NCBI GenBank assembly: GCA_001769275.1
Contig: MEOQ01000030.1
Coordinates: 20,529-84,528, forward strand
Origin: Bacteroidetes bacterium GWF2_43_63
GTDB taxonomy: Bacteria; Bacteroidota; Bacteroidia; Bacteroidales; DTU049
DNA: 64,000 bases
Direction: 5' to 3'
The translations under genes and the position numbers were made by a program. Every line of letters starts with the position of its first letter. The first letter of the stretch is position 1. Under the pieces are notes generated by a model. That model saw only the letters and a program-made list of their open reading frames with translations, made no database searches and was not told the DNA's origin. Below are positions 35,635 through 43,522 of this stretch, piece after piece.

Positions 35635-36474
35635 ATGAAGTGGCAAGGCAGACAAGGAAGTTCGAACGTTGAAGACCGTCGTGGAAAATCCAAAGGACTT
35701 TTGGGCGGCGGAATCGGTACCATCGTCGTTGTTATAATCATTTATCTGCTGGGAGGCGACCCTTCCGGTATTATACAGAATGCCACGCAAAACCCAACGC
35801 AATCAAGCGAAGAATATAAACCTTCGGCTAAAGAGCAGGAACTGGCCGATTTTTCATCCGTGGTTTTGAAAGAAACTGAAGAAACCTGGACAAAGCTGTT
35901 TTCCGAAAATGGTAAAACCTACCGCCTGCCAAAGCTTGTTCTGTTTACCGACGCTGTTCAATCGGGTTGTGGTTCGGCAAGTGCCAATTCAGGCCCTTTC
36001 TATTGTCCAGCCGATGAAAAAGTATATATCGATCTGAGTTTCTTCGAGGAGCTGGGCACTCGTTTTGGCGCTCCGGGCGACTTTGCTATGGCCTACGTTA
36101 TTGCACACGAAGTCGGTCATCATATTCAGCTTCTGCTTGGAATAAATGAGAAATACGAATCCTATCGCGACCGACTGAGCGAAACGGAATTCAATAAAAT
36201 GACGGTGAAACTTGAACTGCAGGCCGACTATTTTGCCGGTGTCTGGGCGCATTATGCCGAACGCATGAATCTGCTTGAGGAAGGCGATCTCGAAGAAGCC
36301 CTCAACGCAGCCAGTGCCATCGGAGACGACCGTCTGCAGAAAAAATCACAGGGACATGTAAACCCCGATACGTTCACCCATGGCACATCGGAACAGCGCA
36401 GCCGCTGGTTCCTCAAAGGGTTCCGCTCCGGCAACATGAATGGCGGCGATACATTTGCAGCTAGCTCTTTATAA
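35635..36474 (+). CDS. neutral zinc metallopeptidase (YpfJ family)
   Basis: 279 residues. N-terminus MKWQGRQGSSNVEDRRG is the family hallmark, followed by one membrane helix (GGGIGTIVVVIIIYLLGG, about 25-42). The zinc-peptidase motif HEVGHHIQ is at about 158-165, and LELQADYFAGVWAH (about 191-204) supplies the third ligand. QSGCGSASANSGPFYCPADEKVYIDLSFFEEL (about 105-136) is a conserved family block with two cysteines. The C-terminus has HGTSEQRSRWFLKGFRSG, also conserved. Known: predicted membrane-anchored metallopeptidase; substrate unknown. Monocistronic, followed by two hairpins shared with the convergent gene. Confidence 0.92.
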   Translation: MKWQGRQGSSNVEDRRGKSKGLLGGGIGTIVVVIIIYLLGGDPSGIIQNATQNPTQSSEEYKPSAKEQELADFSSVVLKETEETWTKLFSENGKTYRLPKLVLFTDAVQSGCGSASANSGPFYCPADEKVYIDLSFFEELGTRFGAPGDFAMAYVIAHEVGHHIQLLLGINEKYESYRDRLSETEFNKMTVKLELQADYFAGVWAHYAERMNLLEEGDLEEALNAASAIGDDRLQKKSQGHVNPDTFTHGTSEQRSRWFLKGFRSGNMNGGDTFAASSL

Positions 36475-36477
36475 CAA

Positions 36478-36547
36478 CGCTATTCGAAGTTTATACTTCG
36501 AATAGCGAAAGGAACAATTTTGCATAGCATTGCTATGCAAAATTGTT
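36478..36547. other. two adjacent perfect hairpins between convergent genes
   Basis: Hairpin 1: CGCTATTCGAAG / CTTCGAATAGCG (36478-36489, 36496-36507), 12 bp, loop TTTATA. Hairpin 2: 17-bp arms 36513-36529 and 36531-36547 (AACAATTTTGCATAGCA and its complement) around a single T. The TAG stop of the leftward gene (36533-36535) lies inside hairpin 2. There is no T tract, so they may act as a bidirectional terminator or mRNA 3' end protector. Confidence 0.85.
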
Positions 36548-38332
36548 ATGCACATAACTCATTAGCTCCATCTCGGCCTGAGTCATCTGTTGATCGGCCA
36601 TGGCGGCCTTGTCCATAAGCCGTATAATCTTAGCATGCTTCTTCGGATCATCGGGCATGCGCAAAACCAGTTTTTTGTTTTTTGCCATCTCAATCGCAGG
36701 CTGGATCTTCGTTGGATTGTAACCGAATTTTTTCGCCAGTGCTTTGGCAAACAACTCTTCTTCAGTCGCGAAATGACCATCTGCAGCCATCACTATCAGC
36801 GCATTATTAAAAGCATAATCGCGTACATCCATCAGATCATCAGCTTTGTCAACCCCAAACGAAAGCAGCTCGTCGGGCACATTTCCAGCAATGCGTTGCT
36901 TGTATTCACCAATTGAATAAACGCCATCGACCACCCAGTCAAATTCAGGACTATTCACCTCGGAGCCGCAATACGGACATTTAATATCGGTTGAATCGCC
37001 GAGCGTTCCACCACAATTCGGACACTGGTGAGCATACAGCAATCCGCGCGGGGCCTGTGCGCCAGATTTCCGGCACAAGACAATGGTGGCTGACGATGTT
37101 CTGACAACCGGATCCATGATGGCTTCAAGCTCTTCAGGATTGTTGCGCTTCATTTCAAGGCGCTGATAGCTTTTCCTGATAAAGAAGCCAAGATATTCGC
37201 GCCCATTCTCGCTCCAATACGAAATCAGACTCACGTCGTTCAAATACAAACGGTTATAAAGAATTGGAGCCCATGATTTAATATTTTCATTCAATCTTGC
37301 GTATGCTTCATCCTGCATAAAGCGACGTGCCAGCGCAGGATTGAGAAAAGCCAATGCGATTTCATGCTGCAGAAATGCATTGCTGGCCTTGTCTTCGAGT
37401 TTCTGAACGCAGAAAGTAGAATCGCCGGCATGCATTTGCTGTATTTTCTGCTGCAGATTGTTTTGCTTGTGCCCCATTGAATGGCTCAGCGTGTAATCGT
37501 CGGCTTGCGTAATTTCACTCAGCACCCAGTCGAAATCGCCACTATTGACTACCGCTTTGCAATAGGGACAAATGCCAGTCTCGCCTTCAATTTCCGGTAG
37601 TGCCGCTCCGCATTGCGGACAGTTTGGATTTTCATAAATATCGCCGGGTGTGTAGCCCGATTTTTTTATAAATGTCCAGTACTCTACAAAAGACTCATAT
37701 CCGCCAGATGATAAACGTGGAATTTTTTCGGAAACAAATTTATCCGTCAAGCTGGCATGCAGCGCCACATCTATTACATCATATTGTCCATCCTTGCGGA
37801 AGTCAGCAATGGTAACCGAATGCAGATTGATACCCGAAAGCTTGTTATACTGCTGCAGCTTTTTCATCATAATGAACTGCACATTGAAACGCTGATAAAC
37901 GCCATCGCTGATGAACTTACGCACTTTGCGCATATCCTGCGCCATCCAGGCATCCTGAATTCCGTAAAATGCGATATTCACTTTTTTGCGAAACAACTCT
38001 TCAATGAAATCAGGATTTTGCTGCTTGTATTTAAGAAATGAAAGATTATCGCGAATGGAGTTGGCTGAAGGGACTTTGTTAAGCACCGAGGCCTGATTGG
38101 CTTTTTTCTTGAAAACAATGGCCAGCAGAATGACGATCCCAACAGCAATAATGTTGTAAGGAAAAGGCAACATCATGAACAAATAGATGATGATTTCAAA
38201 AATGCCACCATCGCCGCCACCGCCGTTTCCCCCACCACCGCCACCGGCCCGGGCAAACACTTCGGCTGATAGGCATAATAGAAATATGATTGCTGCAATT
38301 CTGAAAATTCCGGGAATTCTGCCTGATCTCAT
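36533..38332 (-). CDS. Tim44-like domain membrane protein with zinc ribbons and TerB-like tail
   Basis: 599 residues from the ATG at 38332; 17 extra codons upstream (ATG 38383) would spoil the signal sequence (RIPGIFRIAAIIFLLCLSAEVFARA). A glycine run follows (about 29-42), then a membrane helix (MLPFPYNIIAVGIVILLAIVF). Residues about 85-230 resemble the Tim44/MRPL45 fold (YGIQDAWMAQDMRKVRKFISDGVYQRFNVQF; DVALHASLTDKFVSE). Zinc ribbons CPQC...CPYC at about 239-258 and CPNC...CPYC at about 434-453, each followed by the same FDWV word, suggest an internal duplication of the Tim44-ribbon unit. Residues about 500-597 look TerB-like (NALIVMAADGHFATEEELFAKALAKKFG). Role unknown; predicted membrane-anchored scaffold. 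Confidence 0.8.
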   Translation of the reverse strand: MRSGRIPGIFRIAAIIFLLCLSAEVFARAGGGGGGNGGGGDGGIFEIIIYLFMMLPFPYNIIAVGIVILLAIVFKKKANQASVLNKVPSANSIRDNLSFLKYKQQNPDFIEELFRKKVNIAFYGIQDAWMAQDMRKVRKFISDGVYQRFNVQFIMMKKLQQYNKLSGINLHSVTIADFRKDGQYDVIDVALHASLTDKFVSEKIPRLSSGGYESFVEYWTFIKKSGYTPGDIYENPNCPQCGAALPEIEGETGICPYCKAVVNSGDFDWVLSEITQADDYTLSHSMGHKQNNLQQKIQQMHAGDSTFCVQKLEDKASNAFLQHEIALAFLNPALARRFMQDEAYARLNENIKSWAPILYNRLYLNDVSLISYWSENGREYLGFFIRKSYQRLEMKRNNPEELEAIMDPVVRTSSATIVLCRKSGAQAPRGLLYAHQCPNCGGTLGDSTDIKCPYCGSEVNSPEFDWVVDGVYSIGEYKQRIAGNVPDELLSFGVDKADDLMDVRDYAFNNALIVMAADGHFATEEELFAKALAKKFGYNPTKIQPAIEMAKNKKLVLRMPDDPKKHAKIIRLMDKAAMADQQMTQAEMELMSYVHNNFA

Positions 38333-38480
38333 GAAATATTTCTTTGGTGTAAATGTATGAAGAAAATCATTTTCAACGTTCAAAGGTTATGGCGTACTTT
38401 TAAGAAACTATAAAAAATACGGCATTTTCTTTTTTCGAGGTGCGGAAATTAATTGATGTAACGCAAAGCTTTTGCTGCGC
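38333..38480. other. intergenic stretch before the 66-bp repeat
   Basis: Together with the repeat and 38547-38730 this is a 398-bp gap between divergent genes. No gene seen; promoter elements for either side are not clear. Confidence 0.4.
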
Positions 38481-38546
38481 TCCCAACATTCTGTCGTCTG
38501 CCAGACATTTCTTTGAGCAGAGGTGCGGACACGGAATCGTTGGGTG
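38481..38546 (-). repeat. 66-bp structured repeat, copy 2 (inverted)
   Basis: Read on the minus strand it starts CACCCAACGATTCCGTGTCC and ends CAGAATGTTGGGA, as in copy 1. The outer pair is kept; the inner pair has diverged on one side (TGGCAGACGAC for TTGCGGACGCC). Confidence 0.85.
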
Positions 38547-38730
38547 CTTTATCGGTATTAGAATTAGTGTTAACTCGTGCAAAAGTGTGTTTCACAATTT
38601 CATTGGCAACTCAAAAAAAGAGGTAACCGAATGCTGTTACAATGAGTTGTTTTTAGACAGCCTCACTATTTTTAGCGTATCTAATTGCACAATATATTGT
38701 ATTTTTATCCACTCTTTACCCGAAACAAGG

Positions 38731-39492
38731 ATGAAAATCGGAATAATATCGGACATTCATGAAGACCCGGTTAATCTTAAAAAAGCATTGCATGCCCTGT
38801 CGAATCAATGTGATGAGGTAGCCTGTCTTGGTGATATCGTTGGATTTACACCCGATTTTTATTCATATACACCCGATGCGAATGAATGTATTAGGCTGGT
38901 AAAAGAAAATTGTCGTTTTGTGGTGGTTGGGAACCACGACATGTTTGCGGTTAAACGGATTCCGGAGCATTGCGGTAACTTTCATTTTCACGAAAACTGG
39001 TATTCGATGTCCACGGAAGCGAAAAGAAAGCTTGCTGGAAGAAAAATATGGCTTTACGAAAATGAACGATCGGCCAGCTTGAACGATACATCGCATGAAT
39101 ATCTGATGAATCTTCCAGAATTGCATATTTTAAACAGTGATACTGGTGATACATTGTTTTCTCATTTTATGTTTCCCGATATTTCGGGGTCTGGGACTTT
39201 AAAGCCATCGACGTATAAAGCGGTGGAAGCTCACAGATCTTTTATGGATAAACATAGCTGCAAAACTGCTTTTTGTGGTCACACTCACCCCGAAGGTTTA
39301 TTGATTTCGTCGCCAGTAAAATCTAAAATGAGGCTATTGAAATTGCCGGTAGATGTACTTCGTTTTGAAAAAAAAGTGAATACTCCAGACCGATGCTTTT
39401 TTTCAGTACCGGCCATTGCCAACGGAAGCAGGCGTTCGGGCTATGCCGTTTTCGATACAACAGCCCGTGAGGTTTTTACATGTTCTTTATAA
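38731..39492 (+). CDS. calcineurin-like metallophosphoesterase
   Basis: 253 residues from the ATG at 38731, which is preceded by AAGG and begins with the first metal motif (MKIGIISDIHED); the frame is open further upstream but that part contains the 66-bp repeat. Motifs: GIISDIHED (about 4-12, D and H ligands), ACLGDIVGF (about 31-39), VVVGNHDMF (about 61-69, GNHD), and a late CGHTHPEG (about 183-190, GHTH). Such enzymes split phosphoesters with two metal ions; size fits the YfcE/diadenosine-tetraphosphatase group. It is followed after 14 bp by the large Cache/DUF294 sensor gene, suggesting an operon and a possible signalling role. Confidence 0.87.
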   Translation: MKIGIISDIHEDPVNLKKALHALSNQCDEVACLGDIVGFTPDFYSYTPDANECIRLVKENCRFVVVGNHDMFAVKRIPEHCGNFHFHENWYSMSTEAKRKLAGRKIWLYENERSASLNDTSHEYLMNLPELHILNSDTGDTLFSHFMFPDISGSGTLKPSTYKAVEAHRSFMDKHSCKTAFCGHTHPEGLLISSPVKSKMRLLKLPVDVLRFEKKVNTPDRCFFSVPAIANGSRRSGYAVFDTTAREVFTCSL

Positions 39493-39506
39493 ATAGAAAT
39501 TTACCT

Positions 39507-42395
39507 ATGAAAAAGAAGAACCGATACAGTTTTGCCATAAAGATTTTTCTTCCGGCCATCCTAACCGTGGTATTATTCATTATTTCCTTTTTCTGGGTGG
39601 TCATTCCGTCTTTTGAACGAAACATGATGGACGGTAAGCGCGAAACGATATACGAACTTACACAAACTGCATGTAGCATTCTTGATAAATACAATAAAGA
39701 GGTCGTTTTAGGGAGAATTTCGCTTAAAGAAGCACAAAATCTGGCAGCAGACGAGATTGGTCTGCTTCGCTATGGGGCCGAGAATAAAGATTATTTCTGG
39801 ATTACCGATATGCATCCAAATATGATCAGGCATCCATATCGCATTGATCTGAACGGAAAAGATCTGACAAAATTTAAAGACCCCCATGGTAAAACGATTT
39901 TTGTTGAATTTGTGAATACCGTTAATCAAAACGGCGAAGGTTATGTCGATTATATGTGGCAATGGAAAGATGATTCCACCCGAATTGTTCCCAAACTGTC
40001 ATATGTGCGCGGCTTCAAACCTTGGGGCTGGATAATCGGAACCGGCATTTATATAGAGGATGTGAAAACAGAAATCGCTCAGCTCGAAAAACGACTAATC
40101 ATTATTTCTTCGATAATTACGGGCCTCATTATAATACTACTCACTTTTGTGATGCGATTGAGCCTGAAAGCCGATTCGTCGCGCATTCAAGCCGAAAAGG
40201 AGCTCAAGGAATCGCGCGACCGCTATAAGGCCTTGGTAGAGGCATCGACAGAAGGAACGGTTATGCTTTTGGATTCTTATGTATATGCAAATAAAACATT
40301 TTTGTCAATGACTGGTTTGTCAGAAGATGAGCTGAATTTTGGACATGTGTTTGAATTCCTGAGGCTTGATCGTCTTTTTGGCTGCGACCGCGAAAATTTT
40401 TCACGTTGTGCATCCATTTTTACTACTCCCCGAAAAGCAGAAACAACACTGTTGGTTGCTAATGGTGAGCGCATCCCGGTAATTCTCAACGGATCAGTAG
40501 CCGCATTAATGGGACGCGAAGCAGTCATAATTAATGTTCGGCATATTCCTGGAGTGCCTATATATCAGGGCGAAAGTAGTCTTCAGATATTTTCCGATCT
40601 CGGAATGGCGAGTTTTGTTTCAACTTTTTCGCGTAAATCGAGGTTTATATCGTTTAGCCCAAGTCTTGTAAAACTAATCGGAGTTAATTCGCCCGACGAT
40701 CTGATGAGCAGCAATATTGCAGATTTATTTGCTGATCCAATTGAAAAGCAGCATTTTTTGAAAACGTTGTTGTCGGAGCGCCATATCACTGATTATTTTA
40801 TTTCTGTGCTCAGACCCGATCATTCAGTTTTTCCTGCAACCATTTCAGCAGCACTGCACCAGAATGAAGGAACTGATGAGACCTTATGTACAGGAGTAAT
40901 TGCACCAGCATCTCATCTGTTTAACAGGATTAAAGAGATTGAAGCACTTTTGAGCGAGAGACTTGCACCCGATATTTATTTGCAACAACCACTAAAGAAC
41001 TTTGCCCGGGCACCTCTTTGGTGTCGCCTATCCGATTCGGTTGCACTTGCATCACATAAAATGATTAGCGAAGACACCGACATTCTTGCAGTTAAAACGG
41101 CCGAAGGTGATTTTGCAGGATTAATAACATTGAAAAGTGTTTTAAAGTTGTTGACCGAAGGATATGACCCTGCAACCACACCGACTTTGCGAATAATGGA
41201 AGCCCCCTTGCCCGTTCTGGCTTCAACAACCTCTTTGTCCGATGCGCTTGGAATTTCTGAAAAAACAGGAAAACAAGTATTCTTCCTTTCAGAATCTGAT
41301 GCCTCGCTTAAAACATATGTCAACCTGAAATTCCTACCTCTTTCACAAGCATTGTTTCCGCAAATGTTGCTGCAAAACATTGATAGTGCTATGAGTATCA
41401 ATAATATGGCCGATTTGTACATAAAGTATCGTTCGTTGGTCGCCACTTTGCTGAAAAACGGGTTAACCCCCGAAAGAGCTACGGAAATGTTGTCGTCGTT
41501 TTCAAAGCGTGTTATTGCCAGACTCAATACCATGGCTATTGCAGAGCTGGGAGCGCCTCCTGTGGCGTACACCTATCTGATTCTAGGCAGTGTTGGACGC
41601 GGCGAACAAACATTTGCCACCGATCAGGACAATGCCATCATATTTGCAAACACCGACAGCGACAACCATGAATTTGTCAAAAGATATTTTCTTGAACTGG
41701 GAACGCTGGTTAGTGACTGGCTGAGCCGAATAGGATATGATCATTGCCGGGGTCAGATGATGGCCAGTAATCCAAGGTGGTGTGTTTCGCTAAATGATTG
41801 GAAAAAATACTTTCGCGAATGGCTTAGTAATTCAGAGCCAAGAAATTTACTGGAAATATCAGTTTTCTTCGATTTTGTCCCAGCTTTTGGAAATACTGAA
41901 ATGGCTGAGGAATTGAGAAACTACATTATTGCCGAGTCGAAAAACAAAGGAGCCTTCTATTTCAATCTGGCTCAAAGCATTATGCAGTTTAAACCACCTC
42001 TCAACTTATTGGGTAATATCGTTTCGGAAACCACAGGAAATCAGGACGGACTTGATATTAAAAATGCAATATCGCAGATGGTTATGATGATGCGTTTGTA
42101 TTCAATTTATCATGGCAGAATCGAGTCAAATACATTGGAACGATTGGAAGGCCTCCGTTATTCTGGTGTTTTCAATCCCGCATTTAGTGTTGAATTTGCT
42201 ATTAACTACAATTATCTGATGTTGTTGCGTTTCAAACATCAGATTTCGAATATTGAAGCGGGCGAATCACCGGGAAACATGATAAATCCACGAAAACTCA
42301 GCGATTACGACCGAACACAATTAAAACGTGTTTTCAGTTTCTTTTCGGGTTATCAATCAAAGATAGGATACGACTTTACTGGAAATATGGGTTAA
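39507..42395 (+). CDS. membrane sensor with Cache, PAS, CBS-like and DUF294 nucleotidyltransferase domains
   Basis: 962 residues from the ATG at 39507; nine extra codons upstream are less likely because the start at 39507 gives a clean KKKNRYSFAIKIFLPAILTVVLFIISFF anchor. Order: membrane helix 1 (about 9-30); extracytoplasmic single Cache domain with KDYFWITDMHPNMIRHPY (about 98-115) and GFKPWGWIIGTGIYIEDV (about 170); membrane helix 2 (LIIISSIITGLIIILLTFV); PAS (RYKALVEASTEGTVML); a second PAS-like region to about 465; CBS-like pair about 500-620; DUF294 nucleotidyltransferase with GSVGRGEQTFATDQDNAII (about 692-710, G-S and D-x-D), and the DUF294 C-terminal helical domain. Cache domains sense small organic acids in many systems. 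Its neighbours are a Crp/Fnr regulator and a DUF4212/symporter pair, so it probably senses the transported acid or reports cell energy state. Confidence 0.85.
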   Translation: MKKKNRYSFAIKIFLPAILTVVLFIISFFWVVIPSFERNMMDGKRETIYELTQTACSILDKYNKEVVLGRISLKEAQNLAADEIGLLRYGAENKDYFWITDMHPNMIRHPYRIDLNGKDLTKFKDPHGKTIFVEFVNTVNQNGEGYVDYMWQWKDDSTRIVPKLSYVRGFKPWGWIIGTGIYIEDVKTEIAQLEKRLIIISSIITGLIIILLTFVMRLSLKADSSRIQAEKELKESRDRYKALVEASTEGTVMLLDSYVYANKTFLSMTGLSEDELNFGHVFEFLRLDRLFGCDRENFSRCASIFTTPRKAETTLLVANGERIPVILNGSVAALMGREAVIINVRHIPGVPIYQGESSLQIFSDLGMASFVSTFSRKSRFISFSPSLVKLIGVNSPDDLMSSNIADLFADPIEKQHFLKTLLSERHITDYFISVLRPDHSVFPATISAALHQNEGTDETLCTGVIAPASHLFNRIKEIEALLSERLAPDIYLQQPLKNFARAPLWCRLSDSVALASHKMISEDTDILAVKTAEGDFAGLITLKSVLKLLTEGYDPATTPTLRIMEAPLPVLASTTSLSDALGISEKTGKQVFFLSESDASLKTYVNLKFLPLSQALFPQMLLQNIDSAMSINNMADLYIKYRSLVATLLKNGLTPERATEMLSSFSKRVIARLNTMAIAELGAPPVAYTYLILGSVGRGEQTFATDQDNAIIFANTDSDNHEFVKRYFLELGTLVSDWLSRIGYDHCRGQMMASNPRWCVSLNDWKKYFREWLSNSEPRNLLEISVFFDFVPAFGNTEMAEELRNYIIAESKNKGAFYFNLAQSIMQFKPPLNLLGNIVSETTGNQDGLDIKNAISQMVMMMRLYSIYHGRIESNTLERLEGLRYSGVFNPAFSVEFAINYNYLMLLRFKHQISNIEAGESPGNMINPRKLSDYDRTQLKRVFSFFSGYQSKIGYDFTGNMG

Positions 42396-42397
42396 TG

Positions 42398-43087
42398 CTA
42401 CCCAACTTCGCAAATTTTTTGCAAAATACGGGGATCGAGTATGGTAATCTCGCGATTCTCAACATCGATAATCCTTTCTTTTTTCAGTTCCGACAACAAT
42501 CTGACTGCATTTTCTTCGGATATTCCCGATAATTCACCCAGTTCGCGCCGAGTTAAACCGAGCTGAAACTGATGGCTCCCATGGATTTTTGATAAATACA
42601 ATAAACTCTCGGCTATACGACCTCTGATTTGTTTCTGATTGAGCGAAATCAGCTTGTTCATTATATTGGCAACAGAACGACCAAATGCGGCGTTGAGAGA
42701 AACCAGCAATTCATGATCTTCGCGGTATAATTCCTTCACCAACTCCAGGTCAATCATGCAAATGCTGCTTTCTTCAAGTGCCATAATTGAATAAAAATAA
42801 TGTGGTGACTCGAAAAATGACAGAAGCCCTATATAATCGCCCGGGCGCATTATGTATAAGATGATGTTATGGTTGTTGATACCTTCAATGTACAATTTTG
42901 CAGATCCACTCAAAAGAAATATTGCATGAGTTACATCGTTACCCTGACGGCAAATTTGTTCATGACGTTTATATGTTACATGTATTGTGTCAATATCAAC
43001 TGCTTTTGGGGCGCGTCGGCAAAGCGAAGAAAATATTTCGCACTTGTAAAGGCAACTTTCGCATTTGATATTTTTACTCAATTTCAT
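42398..43087 (-). CDS. Crp/Fnr family transcription regulator with N-terminal cysteine cluster
   Basis: 229 residues. N-terminus KCESCLYKCEIFSSLC contains four cysteines (about 9, 12, 16, 23), reminiscent of an FNR-type iron-sulfur site though with different spacing. Residues about 35-140 are the cyclic-nucleotide-binding beta roll (FLLSGSAKLYIEG, MRPGDYIGLLSFFES). The dimer helix (about 140-165) leads to a winged helix: GRIAESLLYL, LTRRELGELSGISEENAVRLLSELKKERII (about 177-206) and VENREITILD. The cNMP-binding Arg/Ser pair is not kept, so the ligand is not cAMP in the E. coli manner. It is convergent with the sensor (2 bp gap) and divergent from the DUF4212/symporter genes, whose shared 153-bp region is its likely target. 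Confidence 0.92.
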   Translation of the reverse strand: MKLSKNIKCESCLYKCEIFSSLCRRAPKAVDIDTIHVTYKRHEQICRQGNDVTHAIFLLSGSAKLYIEGINNHNIILYIMRPGDYIGLLSFFESPHYFYSIMALEESSICMIDLELVKELYREDHELLVSLNAAFGRSVANIMNKLISLNQKQIRGRIAESLLYLSKIHGSHQFQLGLTRRELGELSGISEENAVRLLSELKKERIIDVENREITILDPRILQKICEVG

Positions 43088-43240
43088 GGTAACTATTTAT
43101 TCATGAGTACAAATGTAAAAAAAAGTTGTTACAAAAGGTTGTTTAATATCAATGTTAACATGCAATTTTTATAGACGTGAATAAATATCAATAAAAACTA
43201 TTTTTGATTTTTAAAATAACTAAAAACAAAGGAGGTTTAA
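43088..43240. promoter_or_regulatory. divergent control region between the Crp/Fnr gene and the DUF4212/symporter operon
   Basis: Contains TGTAA-N10-TTACA (43114-43133), the palindrome ATGTTAACAT (43152-43161), and two AATATCAA words in the same orientation (43146 and 43184); ATCAA resembles an FNR half site. Any of these could be the regulator's operator. The DUF4212 gene has a near-perfect ribosome binding site AAAGGAGG ending 6 nt before its ATG. Confidence 0.5.
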
Positions 43241-43522
43241 ATGCACCATGGACCAGCTGCAGAAATGGATAAAGATAACTCCACAGCTAAAAAGACCAAG
43301 CTGGGAATTATTTTGTTCCTGATTTACCTGTTTATTTATGCAGGTTTTGTATTTATTGGAATGGTATTCCCAAAAGCAATGGGAATGGAACTTTTTGGGG
43401 GCCAGAACATTGCCGTGTTGTACGGCATGGGCTTGATTATACTTGCTGTTCTAATGGGTATTATTTACAATATAATATGCACCAGATATGAAAACAAAAT
43501 GAATAAGGAGAAACAAATATGA
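43241..43522 (+). CDS. DUF4212 small subunit of a sodium:solute symporter
   Basis: 93 residues, two membrane helices: LGIILFLIYLFIYAGFVFIGMVF (about 22-44) and GGQNIAVLYGMGLIILAVLMGIIYNIICT (about 53-81), between charged ends. Known: DUF4212 proteins are coded just before VC_2705-type symporters and are taken as their small subunit. Its end overlaps the symporter start by 4 bp (ATGA), and an AAGGAG ribosome binding site for the next gene lies in its last codons, so the products are made in step. Confidence 0.92.
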   Translation: MHHGPAAEMDKDNSTAKKTKLGIILFLIYLFIYAGFVFIGMVFPKAMGMELFGGQNIAVLYGMGLIILAVLMGIIYNIICTRYENKMNKEKQI

